64,000 bases of DNA from Brevundimonas albigilva. GTDB lineage: Bacteria > Pseudomonadota > Alphaproteobacteria > Caulobacterales > Caulobacteraceae. The notes below the pieces were generated by a model. The model was not told where the DNA came from, made no database searches, and saw only the letters and a program-made list of their open reading frames with translations. The stretch's first letter is position 1, and each line of letters starts with the position of its first letter. Positions 29,470-36,948 of the stretch are shown here, one piece after another. The position numbers and the translations under genes were made by a program. Where the stretch lies: assembly GCF_023503965.1 (NCBI RefSeq), contig NZ_CP097298.1, forward strand, positions 3,078,501 to 3,142,500, read 5' to 3'.

Positions 29470-30786
29470 TCAGAGCGCGGCCAGCGCGGCCGCGTGGGCG
29501 CGGACCTCGGCGCGCAGGTCGCTGTCGGTGTCGAACACGCCGTACCAGCCCTGCGGCTCGTGCGGCGGGTCGCCCAGCCAGGCGTCGTCGCCCGCCTGGA
29601 AGCGATGGTCGGCGTGGCGCGGCCGGCCTTCGCCGCTCCAGGCCCAGAAGTTCGACCCGACCAGGGGACCGCCGGCCTTGGCGCTTTCCAGGACGGCGGC
29701 GTGGACGTCGCGATAGAAGCCCTGGCGGTAGGTCGTCGGCGCCTCGGGTTCATAGCGATCGCCGTCCCGGGGATAGCCGAACTCCTCGATCACCAGCGGC
29801 TTGCCCAGCTCTTCGGCCAGGGCGATGTGCTGGTCGATGTAGTCGCGCGCCAGCCGCCGCGCCTCGGCGTCGGTGCCGGCCATGTCGTCGAGCTTCAGCC
29901 AACTCCAGTTGCCGGGCCAGATATGGGCGGTCAGGTAATCGATGTCGGCGGGGCGGTGGGTGTCGAGCACGATCCGGCGGTCGCCGGCCGACCCCATCAA
30001 CCCTTCGCTGCCGGTGGAGACCAGTTGCTTCGGCGCCAGGGCCTTGATCAGCCGGGCCGTGCCTGACATCCAGGCCTGGAAGGCGGGCTGGTTGTCGCGG
30101 ACCGTGTCCTCGCCGCCGCCGGCGCGAGGCTCGTTGGCCAGCTGCCAGGCCATGATGGTGGGATCTTCGGCGTAGGCGCGGCCGGTGACGGTGTTGACGC
30201 GGCCCGCCACGGCGCGGACGTAGTCGTGATACAGGGCCACGGCCTCGGCGCTGCGGTAGAAGTCGGCGTTGAAGTCGGCGAAGGCGGGCCAGGGATGGGC
30301 CGGGTCGTTCATGTTCAGGTAGCGGCCGCCGTTGACCCAGGACAGGTAGGTCATCATGCCCCCCGACCACTCCCAGAAGTTGGTCAGATAAAGGACCGCC
30401 CTCATCCCTCGCCGGGCCATTTCAGCCAGGGCGTGGTCGAGGCCGACCAGCAGCGCCTCGTTGTAGCCGTCACGGTCGCGAAAGGCCGGGCGGACGGAGT
30501 TGCGCAGGGGCGACAGCTCGGCGGAGGCGGCCAGGCGCAGGTTCGTCACGCCGTCTCCGGCCAGGGCGTCGAGTTCCCGTCCCAGGCGGGCGCGGTCGCC
30601 GCCGGGGCCGGCCATCCCCAGCCAGGCGGCGTACCAGACGTTCGCCCCCACGAAGCGGTAGGGACGGCCGTTCAGCGTCAGCCGGCTTCCCTCGCGCGTG
30701 ACGAAGCCGGAGGCGGCGCCGGCGCGGGCGGGCAGGGCGGCGGCGGCGGCGGCCGCGGCGGCGAGGGCGGTGCGCCTGGTGAACAT
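29470..30786 (-). CDS. GH5 (subfamily 7-like) endo-beta-1,4-mannanase, exported
   Basis: 438 residues. The start (MFTRRTALAAAAAAAAALPARAG) has an Arg pair before an Ala-rich core and an AXA-like cut site, so it may use the Tat route. The (beta/alpha)8 glycosidase has VGANVWYAAWLG, the acid/base Glu in WQLANEPRAGG and the nucleophile Glu in VIEEFGYPRDG. These match GH5 mannanases from plants, fungi and Caulobacterales. It should cut mannan or glucomannan outside the cytoplasm. It stands alone: the MarR gene 60 bases upstream is on the same strand and might be co-transcribed with it. No sugar transporter lies next to it. Confidence 0.87.
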   Translation of the reverse strand: MFTRRTALAAAAAAAAALPARAGAASGFVTREGSRLTLNGRPYRFVGANVWYAAWLGMAGPGGDRARLGRELDALAGDGVTNLRLAASAELSPLRNSVRPAFRDRDGYNEALLVGLDHALAEMARRGMRAVLYLTNFWEWSGGMMTYLSWVNGGRYLNMNDPAHPWPAFADFNADFYRSAEAVALYHDYVRAVAGRVNTVTGRAYAEDPTIMAWQLANEPRAGGGEDTVRDNQPAFQAWMSGTARLIKALAPKQLVSTGSEGLMGSAGDRRIVLDTHRPADIDYLTAHIWPGNWSWLKLDDMAGTDAEARRLARDYIDQHIALAEELGKPLVIEEFGYPRDGDRYEPEAPTTYRQGFYRDVHAAVLESAKAGGPLVGSNFWAWSGEGRPRHADHRFQAGDDAWLGDPPHEPQGWYGVFDTDSDLRAEVRAHAAALAAL

Positions 30787-30846
30787 GGGGCCTCCCGGAT
30801 CGATCAGGCCGCGAGGGTGGCCGACCGGCGGCCCGGCGTCGAGTCG

Positions 30847-31458
30847 TCAGGCGGCCTGGGCGGCTTTCGGCTTCTTGGGCTTGTCGGCCCTGGGGCGCTT
30901 GGGCTGAGCCTTGCGGATGGCCTTCTCGGCCTTCCGCGCTTCCTTCTCGGCCAGCTTCTGGGCCTTTTTCAGCGCCTTGGCCTCGGCCTTGGCGGCGTCG
31001 GGGGCGGCGTCGGCGGCGGCGGCCAGCTCGGCCAGCTGGTTCAGGAAAGCGTCGCGCTGGCCCTTGGGCAACAGGCCCATGATCCGCTTGTCGGCGGCCT
31101 CGACCTTGGGCCGGGCGGCTTCCAGCCGGGCCGCGCCGTCAGGCGACAGGCGCACGGCCTTGGCGCGGGCGTCCAGGGTCGAGCGCTCGCGTTCCAAGAG
31201 GCCCTTGGCGGTCATGCGCGTGACCAGGTCGGCCAGGGTGGAGCGGTCGATGCCGGTCATGCGCACCAGCTCGGTCTGGGTCAGGCCGGCCTTGAGCGAG
31301 GCGGCTTCCAGGACGGCGAACTGGCGCTGGGTCAGGCCGTCGGGGCCGGTTTCCTCGGCGTAGATGTCCAGCGCCAGCTGCAGGGCGCGGTGCATCAGGT
31401 GGCTGGGCGAGTTCGCCAGCGGGCCGATCTTCCTGGGAAGCTTACCGGACTTGACCAT
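30847..31458 (-). CDS. MarR-family transcriptional regulator with a long Lys/Ala-rich tail
   Basis: 203 residues. Residues 20 to about 145 are a winged-helix MarR domain (GLTQRQFAVLEAASLKAGLTQTELVRMTGIDRSTLADLVTRMTAKGLLERE, wing with RSTLDARAKAVRLSPDG). After about residue 160 there is a basic, Ala/Lys-rich, likely helical tail (EKEARKAEKAIRKAQPKRPRADKPKKPK) of about 45 residues. Such tails resemble histone-H1-like ends and could add non-specific DNA binding. The ATG at 31458 gives MVKSGKLPRKIG. The regulated genes are unknown; the mannanase gene downstream is the nearest candidate. Confidence 0.85.
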   Translation of the reverse strand: MVKSGKLPRKIGPLANSPSHLMHRALQLALDIYAEETGPDGLTQRQFAVLEAASLKAGLTQTELVRMTGIDRSTLADLVTRMTAKGLLERERSTLDARAKAVRLSPDGAARLEAARPKVEAADKRIMGLLPKGQRDAFLNQLAELAAAADAAPDAAKAEAKALKKAQKLAEKEARKAEKAIRKAQPKRPRADKPKKPKAAQAA

Positions 31459-31549
31459 GTGACGTCCCCCGAACCGTTTCGTCCGAACACGTATCAGCGA
31501 CGCTTTACGATTTGACGGGGAAACTGCGTCGGTTCTGCGACAGTTCCCC

Positions 31550-32200
31550 TTACAGACCAGGATCGGGCGAGACGGGGCCGGGCTCTTCGTCCTTGATCAT
31601 GTTTCGCATGATGAGGGGCACCTGGGACAGGCCGAACACCGAGGCGGCGATCCAGAGCACGCCGCGGAAGCTGGTCCAGACGTCGTTGGGATTGGGCGTG
31701 GCCCAGCCGAAGGCGTGCCAGAGGGCGGTGACGGCCGCCGGGCTGCGGAACACCTCGTTCAGGATGGCGACGGCCAGGAAATAGAGGCCGTAGCGCAGGG
31801 TCAGGGTGCGCCAGGCGGCGTCGTTGACGCGGATCGCCGAGCCCAGCAGCATCTTGAACGGATATTTCTTCAACGGCAGCGAACCCAGCAGGACCACCGC
31901 CAGAAGACCGTTCTGGACGGTCAGTTTCAGTTTCACGAACAGATCGTCGTGGGTGAAGACGGTCAGAAGGCCGAACACCAGGGCGAACAGGCCGGTGATC
32001 AGCGGCAGGGGGGCGAAGCGCCGTTCGATGGCGAAGCCCACCGCCAGGGCCAGGGCCGAGGCGCCCACCAGCACCCAGGTCGCCAGGATCATGTCGCGGG
32101 TGATGAAGTAGCTGCCCATGAAGGCGGCCAGGGCGCCGAAGTCGACCGCCTGACGGATCCACTGGCGGTTCTTCTTCTCGGGCGGGGGGATGTCGGCCAT
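31550..32200 (-). CDS. yciB: Inner-membrane septation protein YciB (IspZ)
   Basis: 216 residues, about five or six membrane segments (FGALAAFMGSYFI, LATWVLVGASALALAVGFAIE, PLITGLFALVFGLLTVF, NGLLAVVLLGSLPLKKYPFKMLLG). The KLKLTVQNGLLA and WRTLTLRYGLYFLAVAILNEVFR segments fit the YciB/IspZ family, linked to envelope integrity and septation. The start overlaps the ftsY stop by one base (TGATG), so translation is coupled. ftsY-yciB is a common order in alphaproteobacteria. The tail (DEEPGPVSPDPGL) is short and soluble. Confidence 0.9.
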   Translation of the reverse strand: MADIPPPEKKNRQWIRQAVDFGALAAFMGSYFITRDMILATWVLVGASALALAVGFAIERRFAPLPLITGLFALVFGLLTVFTHDDLFVKLKLTVQNGLLAVVLLGSLPLKKYPFKMLLGSAIRVNDAAWRTLTLRYGLYFLAVAILNEVFRSPAAVTALWHAFGWATPNPNDVWTSFRGVLWIAASVFGLSQVPLIMRNMIKDEEPGPVSPDPGL

Positions 32201-33135
32201 CAGTCTTCCAGTCCCACCAGCGAGCGCGAGAAGGCGCGGGCGTCGAACGGCTGCAGGTCCTCGACCCCCTCGCCGACGCCGATCAGCATCAGGGGGGCGT
32301 CGGAGGCCTGGGCGACCGGCACCAGAACGCCGCCCCGCGCCGTGCCGTCCAGCTTGGTCATGACGATGCCGGTGACGAAGGCGGTGCGGCCGAAGATCTG
32401 TTCCTGGGCCAGGGCGTTGCGGCCGACGGTGGCGTCCAGCACCAGCAGGGTGTCGTGCGGCGCGTCCGGATCGACCTTCTTCAGCACCCGCACGATCTTC
32501 AGCAGTTCGTCCATCAAGGCGGACTTGTTCTGCAGGCGGCCGGCGGTGTCGATCAGCACGACGTCGAAACCCTCCTGCCGCGCCTTCTGATAGGCGTCGA
32601 AGGCCAGGCCGGCGGCGTCGGCCCCGTCGCGACGCGCCTCGAAATGGGCGCCGGCGCGTTCGGCCCAGACCTTCAGCTGTTCGCGGGCGGCGGCTCGGAA
32701 GGTGTCGCCGGCGACGATCATCACCTTGGCGCCCTTTTCCGTCAGGTCGGCGGCGATCTTGCCCAGCGTCGTGGTCTTGCCCGAGCCGTTCACGCCCACG
32801 AACAGCACCACATAGGGCTTGGGGCCGGTCAGGGGGTCGAAGGTCGCCTGGCGCGGCGACAGTTCGGCGGCGACCGCCTCGGCCAGCGCCTCCTTGACCT
32901 CGCGCTCGGGCGCGTCCTTGCCGAACTTCAGCGTGCGGAACCGCTCGACGATGCGCGCGGCGGCGGCCGGACCCAGGTCGCTTTCCAGCAGATGCTCTTC
33001 CAACTGCTCCAGGGACGCCTCGGACAGGGGCTCCTTGACGAAGGTGGCGACGACCTGATCGGTCATCTGCCTGGAGGAACGGGAGAGGCCCTGCGACAGG
33101 CGCTGGAACCAGCCCTTTTTCGGCGTATCGGTCAT
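32200..33135 (-). CDS. ftsY: Signal recognition particle receptor FtsY
   Basis: 311 residues. NG domain: an N-terminal four-helix part (QRLSQGLSRSSRQMTDQVV, EEHLLESDLGPAAAARIVERF), P-loop GVNGSGKTTTLGKIA, DTFRAAAREQL, DTAGRLQNKSALMDEL and TKLDGTARGG. It binds SRP-ribosome complexes at the membrane. The acidic A domain of E. coli FtsY is absent, as is usual here. The ATG at 33135 gives MTDTPKKGWFQRL. The open frame runs a further 33 codons upstream but that stretch is not conserved. Control likely comes from the 344-base gap upstream. Confidence 0.95.
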   Translation of the reverse strand: MTDTPKKGWFQRLSQGLSRSSRQMTDQVVATFVKEPLSEASLEQLEEHLLESDLGPAAAARIVERFRTLKFGKDAPEREVKEALAEAVAAELSPRQATFDPLTGPKPYVVLFVGVNGSGKTTTLGKIAADLTEKGAKVMIVAGDTFRAAAREQLKVWAERAGAHFEARRDGADAAGLAFDAYQKARQEGFDVVLIDTAGRLQNKSALMDELLKIVRVLKKVDPDAPHDTLLVLDATVGRNALAQEQIFGRTAFVTGIVMTKLDGTARGGVLVPVAQASDAPLMLIGVGEGVEDLQPFDARAFSRSLVGLED

Positions 33136-33479
33136 GGTGATGGCTTTAGCGGGGGCGAGGGCGGACGTCATCCGCATTCGGGCGTATTCGGCGGGGGACG
33201 CGAGGGGCGCCCAAACGCCGCGTCGGAAAAACACCGTATGAATAGTGTGAATCGTGTGAAATCGCGGACCTCCCGAGGGTGGGGCTTTTGACTTCGGAAC
33301 TGTAGGCCGGCGGGCGGCCCAGGCGGGCAGATCGCCGCGACGATCCCGCAGGCCTTTGAAATGTCGGCGTTCAGGTCGACAACATACGCGCGGCGGCGGG
33401 CGCGGGCTATCGCAATCGTCGAATTTGAGGGCAGGGTCGGCGTCGGCGAGGCCGTCATCGGCGAAACGGAGCGGGCGGC
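33136..33479. other. 344 bp gap between divergent ftsY and the YdeI-like gene
   Basis: I see no convincing gene or RNA gene in it. A short AT-richer stretch (about 33231-33275, with GTGTGAAT/GTGTGAAA half-repeats) lies nearest ftsY and is the best place for promoters. The rest is GC-rich with no clean hairpin ending in T. Confidence 0.5.
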
Positions 33480-33791
33480 ATGTCGGACGGATTTCCCCAG
33501 GGCGTGGTGCATGAGGCGGGGGCGGACCTGGAGACGGCGATCCGGTCCGGTCCCGGCCTGTTGGACCTGTGGGCCGGACTGACGCCGCTGGGGCGCAACG
33601 AGTTCATCTGCTGGGTCGACGACGCCAAACAGGCCAAGACCCGCCAGCGCCGGATCGAGCGCACCGCCGAGGAGCTGCGCGAGGGCAAGAAACGCCCCTG
33701 CTGCTGGCCCGGCTGCATCCACCGCACCGACAAGGCGCCGAGCGCCTGGCAGCAGGCGGTGCTGATCGACGGGAAGGGGAAGGGCGGATAG
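33480..33791 (+). CDS. YdeI/OmpD-associated-like small protein
   Basis: 103 residues. The part GLLDLWAGLTPLGRNEFICWVDDAKQAKTRQRRIERTAEELREGKKRPCCWPGC matches the C-terminal segment of YdeI/OmpD-associated proteins (the 'bacteriocin protection' group), where a Trp, an acidic pair and the RIERT helix recur. The CCWPGC ending is characteristic of a short alphaproteobacterial version. Role unknown; the E. coli namesake is linked to polymyxin resistance, but this is only by name. The ATG at 33480 is the only in-frame start with the full domain. Codon use is normal for the window, in contrast to the genes just downstream. Confidence 0.7.
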   Translation: MSDGFPQGVVHEAGADLETAIRSGPGLLDLWAGLTPLGRNEFICWVDDAKQAKTRQRRIERTAEELREGKKRPCCWPGCIHRTDKAPSAWQQAVLIDGKGKGG

Positions 33792-33884
33792 TTCGCTTTC
33801 GGCTTCTGCTTGGCGCTTGGGCGGGAAGCCTAGCGCCGCTTTCCACCCATTGCAGACCTTGGCTTCGCGCCGCCGCTGGCTCGG

Positions 33885-34214
33885 TCAGCGAATGGGCAGC
33901 CCCTCGGTCGTAGTTTCCTTCCGCGCATAGACCCAGAGAGGTAGCTGGCCGGATCGCAGGTCGCCCGGATAGTCCAGCCGCACTACCTCTTCAGTCAGGG
34001 TCCAAGGCGGTGGAAAGCCCGCTATGACTTCTGTCCCGACTATCCTCGCGCTTTCCTCATCGTCTTCGCTGATGGGGCCGTCGAACACGAACCGCGCCAT
34101 GACGTTCGTTCCGCTCCAGCCGCACGTCATGGCGCGCAGGCTTGGCGGCACCGCGAAAAGCAACCCGCGCTGAGCAAAGATGAGGATGTTGAGACGAATG
34201 TCCGCGTCGGTCAT
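33885..34214 (-). CDS. Hypothetical protein, low-GC accessory gene
   Basis: 109 residues from an ATG at 34214. LRAMTCGWSGTNVMARFVFDGPISEDDEESARIVGTEVIAGFPPPWTLTEEVVRLDYPG suggests a small alpha/beta protein: a strand pair, an acidic helix, then a strand. Similar short proteins with 'PPSLRAV' and 'ATEVIADFP' patterns occur scattered among proteobacteria, often in variable regions. Function is unknown. No signal peptide or membrane segment. Codon use has many A/T third bases, unlike the surrounding genes, which points to transfer. It runs towards the YdeI-like gene. Confidence 0.62.
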   Translation of the reverse strand: MTDADIRLNILIFAQRGLLFAVPPSLRAMTCGWSGTNVMARFVFDGPISEDDEESARIVGTEVIAGFPPPWTLTEEVVRLDYPGDLRSGQLPLWVYARKETTTEGLPIR

Positions 34215-34313
34215 CGCGCTAGCCTACATCTCCGAGTGTCCGCTTCCCACCCACATGCAGTTGTCGCCTCCCGACCCATTGCGGACATTGATAGTCGGTG
34301 CGACCGTTCGATC

Positions 34314-34733
34314 ATGAAAGCGATCATGATTATGGCTGCCTCGGCCATCCTTGTCGCCTGTGCGACTACGCCATCGCAGGAAGCAGCACTTACAACGTCA
34401 TCGTCTCAAGCTTGTGCTTTGCGGACGGCGGCACGCCATCACGCCGGCGAGGTGATCACTTTCAGAGGCCGCTACTCCTCCGACGGGCGCGAAAGAGCTC
34501 GGATTGACGTCATCGATTGCCAGCATCGCTATAGCGTCCATCGGATCGCCGATGGGCTTGAGAAGGTGATGGATCCCGAAGCGCTTATTGGGTTCTACCC
34601 AAGGCGCTCTATTGAAGCCCTATTCACGGCGAGGATCGAACTCGTGCCGCCCAACACCCTATCTTATCAAGACGACGATGGAGTGCGGCTCGCACTCCTG
34701 ACAGCCACCGAGATAGAGGCGACGCCCGAGTAG
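34314..34733 (+). CDS. Putative small lipoprotein, low-GC accessory gene
   Basis: 139 residues from the ATG at 34314, which starts a lipoprotein signal (KAIMIMAASAILVAC, lipobox LVAC). The mature part has two cysteines (QACALRTAARHH and VIDCQHRY), a GEVITFRGRYSSDGRER strand pair and a final LLTATEIEA strand. This could be a small beta-barrel or OB-like fold; I do not recognise the family. An in-frame start at 34236 would add a non-hydrophobic stretch over a repeat copy and is rejected. Many codons end in A or T, unlike the neighbours. It lies between repeat fragments in the same accessory patch. Confidence 0.6.
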   Translation: MKAIMIMAASAILVACATTPSQEAALTTSSSQACALRTAARHHAGEVITFRGRYSSDGRERARIDVIDCQHRYSVHRIADGLEKVMDPEALIGFYPRRSIEALFTARIELVPPNTLSYQDDDGVRLALLTATEIEATPE

Positions 34734-34884
34734 CCTTGCCAATGAAGTGGGCAATGTCCGCTGACCACCCTCCGCTGACGTTCGGAATGTCCGCAGCGGC
34801 GCATGTGGACGAACGATTCCCGTCGGTCGTCATTCCCGACTATACGGAAACCGACCGGCGCGCGCCGGAGCAGCGGACGAGCCC

Positions 34885-36930
34885 ATGGCCGAGACTGATT
34901 TCTTTCATTCGCCCAAGTCGCACGGCTTCGTGCGCGTGGCGGCGGCGACGCCGGTCAGCCATGTGGGTGATCCGGTCGCCAATGCGGAAGAGCACCTGGC
35001 CCTGATCCGCGAGGCGGCGGGCGAGGGGTGCGACCTGGTGGTGTTTCCGGAGTTGTCGCTGTCGGCCTATGCGATCGACGACCTGCACCTGCAGGCGGCG
35101 CTGCTGCACGAGGTGGAGCGCCAGGTGGCGGTGCTGGCCGCCGCGACCGAGGACAGCGGCGTCCTCGCCATCGTGGGGGCGCCGATCCGGGGCGGCGACG
35201 CCCTGTTCAACTGCGCCGTGGTGCTGGGCGGGGGCGAGGTGCTGGGCGTCGTGCCCAAGACCTATCTGCCGAACTATCGCGAATACTATGAGAAGCGCTG
35301 GTTCGCCCCGGCGACGGCGCGGACCGAGGACGCGCTGGTCCTGAACGGCGAGAGCGTCGATTTCGCGCCGGGCCTGGTGTTCGAGGCGGTCAACCGGCCG
35401 GGTTTCGTCTTCGCGGTGGAGGTCTGCGAGGACTTCTGGGCGCCGCTGCCGCCGTCGACGCGGGCGGCGCTGGCGGGCGCGCGGATTCTCTGCAACCTGT
35501 CGGCCTCCAACATCGTGATCGGCAAGGCGGACGAGCGGGCCATGCTGTGCGCCAGCCAGTCGTCGCGGACGCTGTCGGCCTACGTCTTCACCGCCTCGGG
35601 CTGGGGCGAGAGCACCACCGACCTGGCCTGGGACGGGCAGGCGACGATCCATGAACTGGGCGCCAGGCTGGCCGAGGGCGAGCGGTTCGCGCTGGAGAAC
35701 CACCTGACCGTCGCCGACGTGGACGTGGACCGGATCGGGCTGGAGCGGCTGAGGAACGGCACCTTTTCCGAATGCGCGCGGGTCGAGGGGGAGGCGGCGA
35801 CGGTCGTGCCCTTCACCGCGCGCGAGGACGCCATCGCCAGCGACCTGATCCGGCCGATCGACCGGTTTCCGTTCGTGCCCGACGATCCGGCGCGGCTGGA
35901 CCAGGACTGCTACGAGGCGTTCAACATCCAGGTGCAGGGCCTGATGCGCCGGATGAAGGCGACGAACGGTCGGCGGCTGGTGATCGGCGTGTCGGGCGGA
36001 CTGGATTCGACCCAGGCGCTGCTGGTCGCCTGCCGCGCCTTCGACCGGCTGGGCCTGTCCCGCGAGGGGATTCTGGGCTTCACGATGCCGGGGTTCGCGA
36101 CTTCGGAGGGGACCAAGTCGAACGCCTGGGCCCTGATGAAGGCGCTGGGCGTCACGGGCGCCGAGATCGACATCCGCCCGGCGGCCGAGCAGATGCTTAA
36201 GGATATCGGCCATCCCTTCGCGGACGGCGAGCCGGTTCACGACATCACCTTCGAGAACGTGCAGGCGGGGCTGCGGACCGACTATCTGTTCCGCCTGGCC
36301 AACCAGAACGGGGCCTTCGTCCTGGGGACCGGCGACCTATCGGAACTGGCGCTGGGGTGGGCGACCTATGGCGTCGGCGATCACATGAGCCACTACAACG
36401 TCAACGGCGGGGTGGCCAAGACCCTGATCCGGCACCTGATCCGCTGGGTGGCGGACAAGCAGCTCGTGGGGGCGGACGCCGCGCCGACGCTGCACGCCAT
36501 CCTGGACACCGAGATTTCGCCCGAACTGGTGCCGGCCGGGGCGGACGGCAAGATCCAGTCGACCGAGAGCACGGTCGGGCCCTATGCGCTGAACGACTTC
36601 TTCCTGTTCTACATCAGCCGGTTCGGGCTGAAGCCGTCCAAGGTCGCCTATCTGGCCGAACAGGCCTGGGCCGATGCGGCGCGCGGCGACTGGCCCGCCG
36701 GGACGCCGGACGACGAGAAGATCACCTTCGAGCTGCCGATCATCAAGGCGTGGCTGAGGAAGTTCCTGGTGCGCTTCTTCCAGACGTCCCAGTTCAAGCG
36801 CTCGGCCCTGCCGAACGGGCCCAAGGTGGTGACGGGCGGGTCGCTGTCGCCGCGCGGCGACTGGCGCGCGCCGTCGGACGGCACGGCGCGGGTGTGGCTG
36901 GACGAACTGGAGGCCAACGTCCCGGACTGA
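34885..36930 (+). CDS. nadE: Glutamine-dependent NAD+ synthetase
   Basis: 681 residues. Residues 1 to about 290 are a nitrilase-type glutaminase with its Glu (FPELSLSAYAIDDL), Lys (VPKTYLPNYREYYEKRW) and Cys (VEVCEDFW). The rest is the synthetase with P-loop GVSGGLDSTQALL, GTGDLSELALGW and the C-terminal TEST/GPYALNDFFLFY segment. It makes NAD+ from deamido-NAD using ammonia channelled from glutamine. The length and the two-domain form match the bacterial NadE seen in Mycobacterium and alphaproteobacteria. The ATG at 34885 gives MAETDFFHSPKSHGFVRVAA. It stands alone; 151 bases with repeat fragments precede it. Confidence 0.95.
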   Translation: MAETDFFHSPKSHGFVRVAAATPVSHVGDPVANAEEHLALIREAAGEGCDLVVFPELSLSAYAIDDLHLQAALLHEVERQVAVLAAATEDSGVLAIVGAPIRGGDALFNCAVVLGGGEVLGVVPKTYLPNYREYYEKRWFAPATARTEDALVLNGESVDFAPGLVFEAVNRPGFVFAVEVCEDFWAPLPPSTRAALAGARILCNLSASNIVIGKADERAMLCASQSSRTLSAYVFTASGWGESTTDLAWDGQATIHELGARLAEGERFALENHLTVADVDVDRIGLERLRNGTFSECARVEGEAATVVPFTAREDAIASDLIRPIDRFPFVPDDPARLDQDCYEAFNIQVQGLMRRMKATNGRRLVIGVSGGLDSTQALLVACRAFDRLGLSREGILGFTMPGFATSEGTKSNAWALMKALGVTGAEIDIRPAAEQMLKDIGHPFADGEPVHDITFENVQAGLRTDYLFRLANQNGAFVLGTGDLSELALGWATYGVGDHMSHYNVNGGVAKTLIRHLIRWVADKQLVGADAAPTLHAILDTEISPELVPAGADGKIQSTESTVGPYALNDFFLFYISRFGLKPSKVAYLAEQAWADAARGDWPAGTPDDEKITFELPIIKAWLRKFLVRFFQTSQFKRSALPNGPKVVTGGSLSPRGDWRAPSDGTARVWLDELEANVPD

Positions 36931-36948
36931 CGCCTGGGACGCGGGCTG

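Larger units (their letters stand above)
33836..34794. repeat. Cluster of degenerate AATGTCCGC/GCGGACATT repeat copies
   Basis: Related pieces occur at 33836-33860 (CCGCTTTCCACCCATTGCAG), 34236-34253 (GTGTCCGCTTCCCACCCA), 34271-34290 (CCGACCCATTGCGGACATTG), 34751-34762 (GCAATGTCCGCT) and 34785-34794 (GAATGTCCGC). Together they fit an inverted-arm element, AATGTCCGC-x-CCACCCATT-GCGGACATT, scattered and partly eroded. They bracket the two low-GC genes in this patch. Confidence 0.5.

Noticed and set aside
33136..33479. Possible 6S or SRP RNA in the gap before ftsY
   Set aside because: I could not match a conserved core or fold it into a convincing shape.
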